From Crossaster papposus (Eukaryota; Echinodermata; Asteroidea; Velatida; Solasteridae): a DNA stretch of 64,000 bases. The position numbers and the translations under genes are program-made. The stretch lies in NCBI GenBank assembly GCA_037893245.1, contig JBAIAA010000024.1:186001-250000 (forward strand), written 5' to 3'. Below are positions 13,745 through 41,448 of this stretch, in pieces; position 1 is the stretch's first letter; every line of letters begins with the position of its first letter. The notes beneath the pieces are model-generated. The model was not told the DNA's origin, made no database searches, and was given only the letters and a program-made list of their open reading frames with translations.

Positions 13745-14080
13745 ATAGGGAACAAGACTTGGAGGGCAGTAGATATATCCGACAGGACAGTAGTAAAGGG
13801 CTATTGCCCCACTTAGAGGGCAGTAGAGGGCAGTAGGGCAATAGTTAGAAGTAGTAACACTATAGTGTCAATAGTCAACAGGGCAATAGTTGGGGTCTAT
13901 TACCCCATAGATTAGGCAATGAATGTTGGCCACTCACTTGTATCAGAATCTGCTATTTTGTTCAGTGAAGTGTACATTTGTATTTTACGTTATGGTATAT
14001 ATGATGTACAAATGTAAATAGCGTCTGACTCCGTCCAAAGATTCTCTTGTACAATAAAATGACAGTTCTGAAAAACACTC
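13745..14080 (+). other. AGBL4 3' untranslated region with repeated GAGGGCAGTAG
   Basis: Sequence following the TAG stop. It holds several near-tandem copies of GAGGGCAGTAG / GGGCAATAG between about 13765 and 13905, then unique sequence up to an AATAAA hexamer. The 3' end is inferred from the hexamer only. Confidence 0.5.
14053..14058 (+). terminator. Poly(A) signal AATAAA of AGBL4
   Basis: AATAAA in the context ACAATAAAATGACAG, about 310 nt after the AGBL4 stop codon. A second AATAAA lies about 60 nt further on. This is the likely cleavage region, inferred from position. Confidence 0.55.
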
Positions 14081-14699
14081 GCAGCCTTAAAATTGACAAT
14101 TTCAATATTTCACTAATAAATGCATTAATAATTGTTCACTGTATTTATTTCATTTGAAAGTTAACGGCATGTACATGTAGTTAAGCACTTAATTATTTGT
14201 CAATGTTAATGTAGTTTTTTTTATAAAAGCAGTTTGATCATTTTTTTTCCAGTGCGATTTGGTATTTATTATCACAAATGAATACTGGCGAGATATATCT
14301 CCATATTTTAATAAAAAATCTACAATTGTTTTCTCAAAAAGTTTGACAACGAAAGAGATCTTCAACTCGTGTCTCAATTTAGCTAAAGCACATCTACTTC
14401 CCCCCCCTGCATTAGACGACTCTTCAAACAAAATGGTTGCTTAAAACAAAAAGTGTTTGCTGAGTAACAGGTGCCTGATAGAGTGGCATGCCTAGATGTC
14501 TGGACTTAGTGCGATGGTCTGAGACTGGGTCATCCGTTATACGTCTGCGTTACTGTTCATTTGTTATCGTGAGAGTTGATGTCAATCATGTCCAGTTGGA
14601 CAGTTTAATAAATGACCACCTCCAGCAAATTGAGACTTATTTTACAGGGTATCTGGGATCTTTAAAAAGTCTTACATTGATTTTTCTCAATTTAAGGCC

Positions 14700-14941
14700 T
14701 TAACCAGTTCGCGCCGGATGACGTATATAAACGCACAAATTTCCCCAAATTCAAAACGGATGACGCATAAACACGCCAAGTTCAAGTTCGGAAACGTATG
14801 TCAGCAGCGCGCAAGGCCGGAAATGCGTGGGTGTGCTACCCAGCACTATCGGCCTGAACACGCTTCGGATCGAGTTTCGTTAAAAATAATCCCGCCCGTC
14901 GGCTCGGCGATGTTAAAATAATCCCGGCGCGAACTGGTTAA
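14700..14941 (+). mobile_element. TTAA-flanked MITE, copy 2 (242 bp)
   Basis: Exactly the same length as copy 1, with intact TTAACCAGTTCGCGCCGG at the left and its perfect reverse complement at the right. It has the same internal TATATAAACGC and GATGACGCATAAACACGCC blocks. It lies between AGBL4 and POLR1A. Confidence 0.9.
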
Positions 14942-15477
14942 AAAGCATTTAAAAAAATTAAATAGAGTTCTCCAAGATAACCAAAAAAATATGGACGAAG
15001 CGAGTAATGACTTTTTATCAGAGTTATTTTTCACTTGAAAGGCCGAGTGGCATAGAGGTAGGCAAGTAATTTTCAGGTAAAATCAAGAAACTTTGAGTGG
15101 ACTCCATTTTGTGATCATATATCCTACATATACGCAGATCGCTTTGGTTGCATGTTTCCTTCGATTCAACCGACGGAGTTGTCTAGTCGCCCTGTCTGGG
15201 TTGGGTCTCAGCTGTGCAAACCGCGATCTATTGACGGAGTAACCCAGATGTGTAATAAGTCTGTGTCGGTAAACTCAATTAATCCCAAAGTTTGACCGAT
15301 GACTGATCAACAGAGATACTGTGCCGTGCCTCGCATTCTTTGGGAGTTCGATAGAATTCGCATCGTGTTTGGAGGGGAGAGAGAGTGCGACTATTGCCTA
15401 GACGGTGAACCTGGTGCCCAATGTCCAGACTCTACTCACGGAATTCTACAGGTATCGACTGCAGGAATCGTCATGCC

Positions 15478-15780
15478 CGCGAAATGTTTATTTGCATACG
15501 ATGAATATACATGTTAATAAGGCTTTATGGGTAATACCTGCAAAATGTTTGAATATTCATGAATAAAAAATTATTAAGGCATTATGGTTAATCCTTGGAA
15601 ATGTTTAAATATTCATGAAAGGTAATTTACTAATGCATTATAAGTAAAATGTTTATTTGCATATAATGAATATCCATGATTTGAAATTTATTAAGGCATT
15701 ATGGTAATACCTGCGAAATATTTATTTGCATATAATGAATATCCATAAATGGTAATTTCTGAAGCATTATGGTTAATTTT
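15478..15780 (+). repeat. Tandem array, about 60-bp unit, with octamer motifs
   Basis: Four to five diverged units, each carrying AAATGTTTATTTGCATA, GAATATCCATGA, TTATTAAGGCATTATGG and TAATACCTGCG blocks. Three units contain an exact ATTTGCAT octamer (15490-15497, 15655-15662, 15724-15731). In other units the octamer is replaced by AATATTCATG. Unit lengths vary because of small deletions. Confidence 0.75.
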
Positions 15781-15837
15781 TTGTGTAAATTATCAACCTA
15801 AGGTTTATATAAAACATCCGAGGATTTTTTCTTCAAG

Positions 15838-15912
15838 AGCCAGTAGCTCAGTTGGATGAGCCCAGGATTTCAGTGCGGAGGCTCCTGGGTTCAAACCCAG
15901 GCGGTGCCTCCT
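15838..15912 (+). repeat. tRNA-derived SINE head
   Basis: Internal pol III promoter boxes are readable: box A TAGCTCAGTTGG (15844-15855) and box B GGTTCAAACCC (15888-15898). The acceptor-stem ends do not pair and the sequence continues into unrelated tail, so it is a SINE-like fragment and not a functional tRNA. Confidence 0.6.
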
Positions 15913-15995
15913 TAGGACCGTAGCCCAGAACAAAATCTGGGTGTGGGTCCTGATGAGCGGGTTTTTTAAATATACTCAAAATATAGACTATGGTT

Positions 15996-16055
15996 GGGCT
16001 GGAACCCCAGACCCTGGGGTATGTAGCCCTGTTCCCTAACCGCTACACTACAGGG
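15996..16055 (-). repeat. tRNA-like fragment (minus strand)
   Basis: Read on the minus strand it has TGTAGTGTAGCGGTTAGGGAA (box-A-like) and GGGGTTCCAGC (box-B-like). Pairing is incomplete and no cloverleaf closes. Probably a SINE remnant. Confidence 0.45.
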
Positions 16056-16784
16056 TTTTTCTTATTTGAACTACAAAAAAAATAACTAAAACCCTTGGGA
16101 TGTTACGACTTAGTCTCCAGAGAGAGTTGAAAATTGATGGGTAGATGCCTTGGGTCTAGGGCTTACCCTTAGGATGTTTGGACTTAATTGGTATTTTATT
16201 TGAATACAATGGTTAATCGTGATTTTTGTACATGTACAGTAATTTACGCCTGACCTCCGACAACGTGTGCACCGGATTTGGTTTTGTAGGAAATGGCAGA
16301 AATACGGCTCAGCAATCGCTAAAGTTCACGAAAGTTCATGTCATTGTGCGTGGATCCAAACTGAAGCTACAGTAGTATTGCGCAAATCCCTTATGCTTCG
16401 CTTTGCTAGCGCGCAAAATTGAAGTCAAGCTCATAAGAAAATTCATTACTCACTTTGTCCATTTATTTAAGACCTAAAATTTTATATTTTTTATAATTAT
16501 AAATACTTTTATAATTTATAATTTTAATACCTTTTAAGGCCTTAAATCTAGATATTTCAATTTAAGACTTTGCAAAAGTTACTGGTTCTGAATTCATTAC
16601 ATTTCAGTTGGACGTTACAGAGTTCCGACAAGCAGTCAAGTGTTAGTACTACAATAGACTCGGTACAAGGTGGGAAGTCAATAACTTAAAGAACAACCAC
16701 TGTAAATATACAGTGACACAGATAATGCAGCATTGCAATGGTGTGGTGGGGCTGGAGTCAAGGTCACAACCATGTGTACAATAA

Positions 16785-17489
16785 TTAAAGATAGGATACA
16801 CCATTGATAATTGCTTGAATTATCATGAACGTGTAGATTTGGGAATTGTATTTTATAGTAAATATCATTTAACTGAACTGTTCAAAGTTTTACAATGGAT
16901 GCCGAGGAAAGCCAGAAAAACGGCATTCGATCTCAACCGACAACCGGCAGTAGTTCTTCTGAAGTTCTTGGTTTTTGGTTGCCATCTACGTCCCGCGATC
17001 AGGATTTTTTTAATATAAAATTTAATTTTAGGATAGTGCAATTATTTTGCTGAATGTCTACAATCATTGTTTACTTTCAAATAAGTAAGATATTTCTTAA
17101 TAGATTGGTGGCACAATTTTTTAAATATTTGCAAATGGTGGTGCGAAATACCGTACCCTCTGGAGACATGAACACAATGTGTACAATGGAGACAAAACGT
17201 CTCCGGAGGGTAAATTTCTATAGATGAATAGGTCTCCATTGGGAATTTCACGAATTAGATTTTTGGATTTTACTTAAATTACTCAAAAACTAGGATTAGG
17301 ATGTGGGTTAGGGTTAGTGTTTGGGTTAGGGTATAATATAAACCCAGGAAAAAAATTATGGTTAAAATGGGAGCATTTTGAAAAACGTGCTCGACTTTCT
17401 AACCATTTTGTACACGAGAACAAAGCCATGTCTCCACAGTGATACAAAATTGCGAATGTGTGTATCCATGGTGTGTATCCTACCTTTAA
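16785..17489 (+). mobile_element. AGGTAG-ended MITE copy, interrupted by other sequence
   Basis: The left end TTAAAGATAGGATACACCAT and the following 330 bp align with the element at 41449-41794, including ATTGCTTGAATTATCATGAA and GCTGAATGTCTA. Near 17137 the match breaks into different sequence containing GGAGACAAAACGTCTCC and GGGTTAGGG motifs. A terminal GTGTATCCTACCTTTAA then appears at the right. The most economical reading is one MITE with a second insertion inside it. Confidence 0.55.
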
Positions 17490-17501
17490 ATGGAAAAATG
17501 T

Positions 17502-17837
17502 TGCAACCCGACGCTATTTTAGAAATAGAAAAATCACAATTTGTTTGGCTTATCTTGTACATCAGAGAGTAAAATTTCATTTGAGCACTGTAAAGACTGT
17601 CAGGAGAACGTTATTAAGAGAGATTTGTAGGTAAAAATGTTTCTGAAGTATTTTAAACTGTCTACCTTCTTCCGCCATGATATATAGGTGGCCCTCCGCC
17701 TACGTGATAATCGTAAGTCAAAACAGAAAGAGTGTTTTCGCCTACAAATCTCTCTTAACAACGTAGTCCTGACGTTCCTTAGTTCTCAAGCCAAAATAAT
17801 TGTGATTTTTCTGTTTCTAAAATAGCATTTGGTTGCA
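17502..17837. repeat. Long imperfect hairpin, about 335 bp
   Basis: Two arms of about 100-130 bp are reverse complements. The left arm has TTGCAACCCGACGCTATTTT, AAAAATCACAAT and AAGAGAGATTTGTAGG; the right arm has the mirror images CCTACAAATCTCTCTT, ATTGTGATTTTT and AAAATAGCATTTGGTTGCA. A loop of roughly 100 bp separates them. This is typical of a MITE; no clear target duplication was seen. Confidence 0.7.
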
Positions 17838-17838
17838 T

Positions 17839-19022
17839 CATTAAACTTGAAACTAAAAATACCCAATCATCAAGAAACAAAATCACAGAGACTTACCGAC
17901 AAATGCAGGAGCCATGTCCGCAAACGTCAAAGTTACGCTCGGGTAACCAAACTGAGAAATCGTGGAGTTTCCGTAGAACAAACGGCATCTCAACATAGAA
18001 CAATCACATCCATGCTAAGGTCATCCAGGCTAAGGTCATCCACAGTACGACGATGATTCACAATAAAAGTACATGATCGGGGTTGCGCGTTCGACTGCGT
18101 AACTTCAAACAGGTTGATTGCGATCACTTCCTGTCTGTCAGGACCACTTTCAAAATGGCGGAAAGGTTACAATTGTGTATCTTTTAAACAATGACCGATG
18201 GCGTGGCGATCATCTTTATGTTGCTGTAGTTACACTGGGATTGTAAAAACATTGGTGACTGAATGTTCACGAATGCCATAGCTTAGACACGGCCTGATCC
18301 TGAAAACTCTGACAGTTGTTGTTGCATGTTGTTGCAATTCCAATTACATGTACGTGTATGTACACAGTAAATCTGAACCCCTTGTATAATACCCAACACA
18401 CACCAGACTATTGTTACCTAACACATCCCAAGATAACTGAAAGGAATTCCTGAGATTCAAACACAAAAGAAGGGGTTCCTTTTGCCTTTAATATATCTTA
18501 CTTCCTACATTTAGTGACCAACCCAAGGGATGGAATGGTCTCTTTCTTGCTTGAAAGGATTGAAAGTATGCACAACCAAATAAACCTATTCCTGTCAAAG
18601 TAGTGGCCAATCGGAGTAGGAGCCAGTCAGGCCTGGCTGCACTAGTACCATGGAGCTATCCATGCTAGTACTTAGTAGAATAATTCAATGCATCAGGGTA
18701 TTGTTGTTTGGATAAAGCAACTGGGGCTGGAATGTAGGTGTTTAAAACCCACTGGAAAATAAAGGGCATTTAGCAGGCTCTTTGTTACAGTATTCTTAGC
18801 ACTCCTCATATGAACCAAGATATGAGACGGAATCTCCTCTCCCCTCTCCTCTTTTGTGGTGGTCATTGGAATTGGAGTAATTATTTTGACTCAATTAAAA
18901 AAATAAAAAAAAACTGCTTTATTTATGTATTCCATAATTTGTGTCTTTCCAGTGCGTCTACATGTATTTTATCAACAAGGATGGTTCTCAAACCACGTGT
19001 CTCGCTTGCTTTGCAATTATCT
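17839..19022. other. Intergenic sequence, no feature seen
   Basis: Unique-looking intergenic DNA between the hairpin and the nuclear-receptor-like repeat. No exon, RNA gene or clear repeat was recognised. Confidence 0.5.
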
Positions 19023-19235
19023 TATTTTAAAACTTGACCTCAAATGACCTTTGACCTCAGTACTTGACCTTTGACACAACCATCATATAAAGGTTACAAT
19101 ATTGCATATAGGACCGAAGTTTGATTGCATTTGGACTTCAAGTTTTTGAATGAGACGTTTTACAATTCAATTCTATTTTAGAACTTGACCTTAAATGACC
19201 TTTGAACTCGATACTTGACCTTTATCACAACAATG
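19023..19235 (+). repeat. Duplicated cluster of TGACCT half-sites
   Basis: Two related units (19023-19085 and 19175-19235) share ACTTGACC-T.AAATGACCTTTGA.CTC and ATACTTGACCTTT-CACAAC. The first contains a perfect DR1-type sequence TGACCTTTGACCT at 19045-19057. The units may be a degenerate simple repeat that resembles nuclear-receptor binding sites. Confidence 0.6.
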
Positions 19236-19345
19236 ACCCCAGGTAGATTTCCTGCACTTTGTTTAGGCGAGACAAATATTATAATTTGTTTAATTAAATA
19301 AATGAGCGAGGCACGTGGAACGATTTTACCTTTTGTTTTAGAGTT

Positions 19346-19358
19346 TTTATTTTTTATT
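19346..19358 (-). terminator. Candidate poly(A) signals of POLR1A
   Basis: Two overlapping AATAAA-type hexamers on the minus strand (TTTATT on the plus strand at 19346-19351 and 19353-19358), about 400 nt after the POLR1A stop. Inferred from position only. Confidence 0.4.
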
Positions 19359-19748
19359 CAAAAATAAAGACATTCAGATATATTTACTACGAATACATAA
19401 TTTGTCTTATTTCTGTTCCAGCTGATATGAATTAACTTTCATATGTACTTATACTTCTTTGTAAGCGATAATTCTTTGTAAACTTTTATCGGTAATTTTA
19501 GACTTAATAATGGTAATTTGTTTAAGTTTGGGTAAACTTAGCTTTACCGTTGTTTACCTTAAAATACAAACCACAATAAATCATATTAATAAAACAATTC
19601 TCTTAAATATAATTGTTCAAACATATTGGGCATTTACTTTCCTGGAAATGTTTTCAAAATAACAAATTACTACAAATCACTAGTTATTTTCAACCAATAA
19701 TATATCAAGCAGGAACCAAATTTAACAAGGATCGTTTTGCTCACGATA

Positions 19749-36610
<16,862 letters not shown>

Positions 36611-38409
36611 GGTCTATGATTTGGCTTCCGCTCTTTACCGCTTCGTTATAGCCTCGCTGACGCTATGATGCGCAAGCAGTGAACTTCTTTGCTCTTCTGT
36701 AAAGAAATAATCAAGTGCTTTCTCGGAAAATTGTTGGGCACAATCGGTGGTTTTACAAAATTAGTTTATCGTGCCCTCAACGCATGCACCCTCAATTTAT
36801 CAAATTTTCTGTCTATTTTACTAGTTTTTGTACAGCTGCAGGAGAATTTTTCTGACAAAAGGGAAGACAAGTTTTTGATATCTTACAATTTCTTAGACTT
36901 AACGTTTTACTGACCTGTTTTACGTTAAATTAATAATAATAAACTATTATTAATTATTATTAAGTAAACTTAAATTAAAGCGACTTTGTTCACCTGTTCA
37001 CCAAAAATGTAACCTAGGTACCCTACCTCCCCCCCCCCCCCCCTCTCCCCGCAGCGATTTTTGTTTAGCATCGTTAATCTAGGAAAACCCCACTTAACAT
37101 GTGGCTCCGCCCTGCTACGGGCGTCGGAGCAAGGGGGGTATGTCGCCGGCCGAGACAAGTGTGTGGTTTTTTTTGCCATTCGCGTCGGCCACGGCATTTC
37201 ACTTAAATTAAGAAAGGAAACAGCTCAGTCTGTCCGGTTTTGGATTTTAATTTATTACCTTAGCACATACGCCGTACTTGTAGTGAACTTAAAGACCGTC
37301 TTGACTGGATTTTATCACACAAAAATGACATTTCAATGATGGGCATGCTGTCTGCGATACGATAAATGCACGTGTAAATAGCGCCCTCTGTAGTCCGTTG
37401 GTTCTAGTCTAGACAGGTTTCCGTTTACGATTTACATTATTTTGTTATGAAATTTGCTCTGGGAACCTGACATGTAGATTGTTTCATTTGGAGAGGGGTT
37501 AAGTGTGTTTACACTTTTCCAACTAGCCTTCATAGTTTTATTCAATAAAATAGACACAGACAGATTAAATGTCATAGCAAGTTAGAACAACGAATAAATA
37601 CTTCCATTTTTATTTTAAGCAGAACTTTGAGGGTTATTCTTAATTAATATACCTTCTCCACTTCATACCGCGTACTTCGCACACCCCTAATAAAAGTGGA
37701 ATGATCAACAGTTTACCGACGGCTGTTTTATGTATCGATAGGCTAGGTCAACGAACAAAGAAGTGCAGAAAAGTCGGGTAGGCCTTATAAAATTCAATCA
37801 TATTATTTTAATAATAGTAGTTCTTTCTATTTAAAAAGTTATATTTTCAAGTGGCATTGATGTATGATTTAAAGCAGGTTTGGGGACAATTTTTAATTAG
37901 CCTAGGCCTGAGGCTGTACGAGAAACATTATTACTTAGTTTTACTTTTAGTTTTAACTTTTATCATAAAATGATAAGCGCTGCACGACGAACTGATCATT
38001 CTTGCGATTGGCATGACGTCAACAAGAGGCGAGCCGTCCATAGCAACATGCGTTAAACCTCTTTTTTTTTCCTTCGCGCTAATTCCTTTTTGTGCATAAA
38101 CAATGGAAGTTCGGGCAACTAAGGCCGTTTGAATGGACGGCTTTGATACTAGGACGGACAACGACCACCCGCAGCAACTTAGGTTAGCAACAGCCGAAGT
38201 CGTATCCAAAGCCGGTAAATCAGACATGGCCTAAGTTCAAGCTGAGCAGTCCCACAATGCATGCAACGTAAACTTTTACTGCATGCTGCCGATTGTGCCA
38301 AATGCTCCGATCTATTTATTTGTGGGTTTATGTCTTTAATTTACACCCGTTTCGCTATTCGGTTTACCTTATTTGTTGTAGGCTACTGTACGGGCCATTA
38401 TTACCCAGC
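36611..38409. promoter_or_regulatory. Divergent intergenic region, POLR1A / AEBP2
   Basis: The starts of two head-to-head genes flank this 1.8 kb. On the POLR1A side an ETS-like GCGGAAG lies just upstream of the ATG on the minus strand. On the AEBP2 side are two ZNF143/Staf-like sites. It also holds a C14 run at about 37030-37043 and one GAGGGCGCT motif (as AGCGCCCTC, 37380-37388). A 98-codon minus-strand open frame at 37931-38227 has no recognisable family and is not called. Confidence 0.55.
38249..38266 (+). promoter_or_regulatory. ZNF143/Staf-like site upstream of AEBP2
   Basis: GTCCCACAATGCATGCAACG matches the known ZNF143 core (CCCACAATGCATTG) closely. ZNF143 sites normally sit close to transcription starts, so this marks the likely AEBP2 core promoter. 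Based on motif match only. Confidence 0.5.
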
Positions 38410-38418
38410 ATGCCTCGC
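38401..38418 (+). promoter_or_regulatory. Second ZNF143-like site, overlapping the AEBP2 ATG
   Basis: TTACCCAGCATGCCTCGC matches the CCCAGCATGC form of the ZNF143 motif. The ATG inside the motif is the proposed AEBP2 start codon, with A at -3. Confidence 0.4.
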
Positions 38419-40689
38419 AGTAACAGTGGCAGTGATTCGTCGCTGACATCCAATCAGCCCAGTGGATCAGGCTGCACGACGCCCACATCACAGAAGAAAA
38501 TCGTTAGCTATATCTGCCGATGGGAGTCATGCAGTATTCAGCTTGAGACCAGCGCTGATCTGGCTGACCACGTCAGGATTGAGCATGCTCAGAAACAGGT
38601 ATTGGCTAGTAGTCACCTTGGGTTGTTTTCCCAAACCCCAGCTTTAACTCCGTCTTTGGCTTCGTTCATGCAGTTTGGCAATAGTGATGGAGCCGGAGAC
38701 GGAGCCTAAGCCCTTAATTATCACTAGTTTAAACCAGTCAAGAAAATTCAACCTAGCATAACCCAAGTCATTATCTAAACTTAAAACTTTAACAAAAAAA
38801 AGATTTTATTTGAGAATTACTCAATACTAATCTTAATTAACCTTTCTGTTTACTCCGGAATCCCTCAAAGATATTATAAAATGGTGTAAATTTACAAACT
38901 CTGAATCATAAAATGTTTATACGGAATGCGTTGCAACAGGTGGACAAAGGTGTCAAGAAGTACGTCTGTCTGTGGGACGGCTGTAAGTGCTTCAATACTC
39001 CTTCCAGTTCTCGTTCCTGGCTCTTCAAACACGTTTTGCTGCACTGCGGAGACAAACCCTTCCGCTGTATCATAGCCGGCTGCACTATGACGTTCCCTAC
39101 ACAGAGCGGGTTGCTGCGGCATGTCCAGACGCATCTGAGCGAACAAGCGGCGCAGAAGACGCCACGGAATAAAGAGGATAGCCCTGGCCGATTGATGAAG
39201 AAGAAGAGGTTGAAGTTCAAACGGCGATTCTCTCAAGGTAATCGTTCAGAGAAGGCTTTGTTTTCTAGTTATTTCATTGTACAATGTCGACTGCCTGATG
39301 TTGGTTGCATCCCTAGAACACAAACTTATAATTTGTATATGTATGACCCTACTGCCCTAATACAGGGAATGCCAAACCCTTATTCATAGACCTTTAAAGT
39401 CCCAAGAAAGTCATGATTTTGAGTATTGAAACCCAAGAACCAAGCAGAATTCAAGACTCCATAAAGTCATCTGTGAACTGCAACACAAACCAAGTCTTAA
39501 AATCAAATCAATTCAAGAATGTTTCACCAGTCGTCGTTGAACAAAATCTAACCTGGTCGAATCGAAAGAAACAAAAAACAAGTGAACCTAATTTTTTGAT
39601 GATTGGCGATTCTGATCTTTCAGCCAAGACTGATGATTTCTTCGATACCTGCACCATGGACAGACTCCACCACCAACTCGTGACAATGAACACGTCTACG
39701 CAGATTGACACCGTTGGGCACGGCAAGAACGTACTCTTCCGTAGTAAGGTCAGTCACTGCACAGCGAGTGTGTCCTTCGGCATGATACTTTGCTGCAACC
39801 TGGCTCTCTCTAAAAGAGTTAGTCACGGAGAGTTTGTTACCGAGAGCTTGTATTATCACATTGTGCCCAAGAGTAGAATTTGTGAGCTACTTACTTCTGA
39901 AGGAGCTGAAATGACCCCAAGGAGGTTAACTTCAAGCGGTAACAATGACCTAGCACTTAACCAGTTCCCGCTGGAATTATTTTGACATTGACCGTGCCCA
40001 GGCATGGGATTCTTTTTCAGGAAACTCAATCCGAGGCGAGTTCAGGCCAATATAAGTGGGAAGCACACACGGCCTTGCTCGCTGCGAAATAATTCCGTCA
40101 TCTGGTTTGACTCTCAGGAAAACCTTTGCGTATATGTTTGTCATCCTTTCGAACTTGTTAAAGCAATGTGCATTTTATCAAGGCTCAGTTAGAATCTAAG
40201 ACAACCTTAAAGATCGTGATGTTCAATTTGTCCATTATTCCAGGTTGTTGGTAGGCGAGTTGATCATAACGACGAAGTCAAAGTCCTATTGCATTGGGCA
40301 CCTGAGAACATGTAAGTGCCCGTCAGTTTATAACTTAATATTTCCTCAGCTTGCAAAATGATGAAAACCTCCCCCAAAAAAACAATATTTAAGATAACAT
40401 CACAGATATGAGCAACTTTTGCCCAAACTGCCTTGAAGTCATTAAAATTTGCTCTAAAAGGCAAAATGAGTCTATGGTCCCTAACTCCTCAGGAGTAGAT
40501 AATACATAGTGACAGTTATATTACTTGTTTCTTACTTTCAGCCTTCCAGATTCTTGGGTGAACGAGTCCGATGTCCAGAGGGAGGCCGAGCGGGCTGTTC
40601 CAATGACCAGTCTCTCTCCTGAAACTGTTTGCCTTCTCCACCCTAGCTTGGGTGGGTTGCACCGTGCGAGGAAACACAGGAGGAAGTGA
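38410..40689 (+). CDS. AEBP2: AEBP2 homologue, zinc-finger cofactor of Polycomb PRC2
   Basis: Nuclear accessory subunit of PRC2; in known orthologues it binds SUZ12/RBBP4 and helps nucleosome methylation at H3K27. Exons: 38410-38598, 38940-39237, 39624-39748, 40244-40311, 40542-40689, giving 828 nt and 275 aa, all joins in frame. Three C2H2 fingers: C36/C41/H54/H59, C73/C78/H94/H98, C106/C111/H124/H128, with the AEBP2-type signatures CLWDGCK.FNTPSSS and GDKPFRC. A basic KR patch (KKKRLKFKRR) follows, then DFFD...GHGKNVLFRSK and [21 protein letters not shown], matching the AEBP2 C-terminal domain. The N-terminus is short (like the short vertebrate isoform) and the C-terminus ends early in LHRARKHRRK. 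The start could extend in frame to 38293, but the ZNF143-like site favours 38410. Confidence 0.92.
39957..40161 (-). mobile_element. TTAA-flanked MITE, decayed copy 5 (205 bp)
   Basis: Left TTAACCAGTTCCCGCTGGAA and right GAACTTGTTAA are diverged ends of the 242-bp family, with internal deletions and many substitutions. It lies in AEBP2 intron 3 and is clearly older than copies 1-4. Confidence 0.7.
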
Positions 40690-41448
40690 CAACCACCCTT
40701 CTGGGTTATTTTGGGGTACTGAAATTATATTTTTTATGTACTGAACTATTTTATAATTGTCCTGTTTTTTGCTGCTCCTTGCAAAGTGATCTTTTCTTAT
40801 GAAATTGGTCTCAGCTAGCTGTACATAAAGGCAAAAAAAAACAGAGGATAAATTTCTTTTTTAAATACAAAGTGTGCTTTAAACATTAGGGCAAGTCATA
40901 TTTTTTAAATACAGATCATTTAGTGGGTGATCTCTCATTGTAAATAATCAGGGAACGTCAAGGTTTAGGCACGACAGCTCATTTTCATTAGAATCGTTTT
41001 GGTTCTTCATAAGTTCAACCCTAATTTTACATCATGCGTCTTTCTAAAAGATAAAGACTGCTTTTTGTCAGTCAGACTTTTGAGTATGTACAATATAAAA
41101 AATATTGTGTTACAAAGTAAGTTGCAATTTAAAATTTACAATAAAATGAAGGTTTTTAATTGTAATTATTTGCAATTAATTTTATTGACTAACTGTTTTG
41201 GACAGGTTTTCTAATTGGAGTATTTTAGTAAATTCTTAGAAGTAAAGCAAATAGATTTTAAATTTTGATAAATTGTCTGCAGGTACACATTTTGTGTACC
41301 AATTTTTTATTAGTAAAATTGAAAAATAAATTTTGAATGTTTCTTCTTGGTACAATCTTGTGTGATGCTTCGTGATAATTTAGGAATTGTTGTAAAAAAA
41401 AACCAGTATCGGGTGTACAAGAGCATGTAAAAATATCAGGCATTTCAT

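Noticed and set aside
37931-38227. 98-codon minus-strand open frame starting just beyond the AEBP2 ZNF143-like site
   Set aside because: No recognisable domain, and its end is low-complexity (KVKTKSKTK) encoded by an AT-rich simple stretch. A divergent transcript is possible but unsupported.
38134-38235. Plus-strand frame MDGFDTRTDNDHPQQL... as a possible extra 5' exon of AEBP2
   Set aside because: It lies upstream of the likely core promoter, and the better donor inside it (GCCG|GTAAAT) does not join the AEBP2 frame. Only a weaker donor would fit.
39413-39985. 190-codon plus-strand open frame as one AEBP2 exon
   Set aside because: Only 39624-39748 matches AEBP2 and it is bounded by good AG and GT sites. 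The rest is intron that happens to be open.
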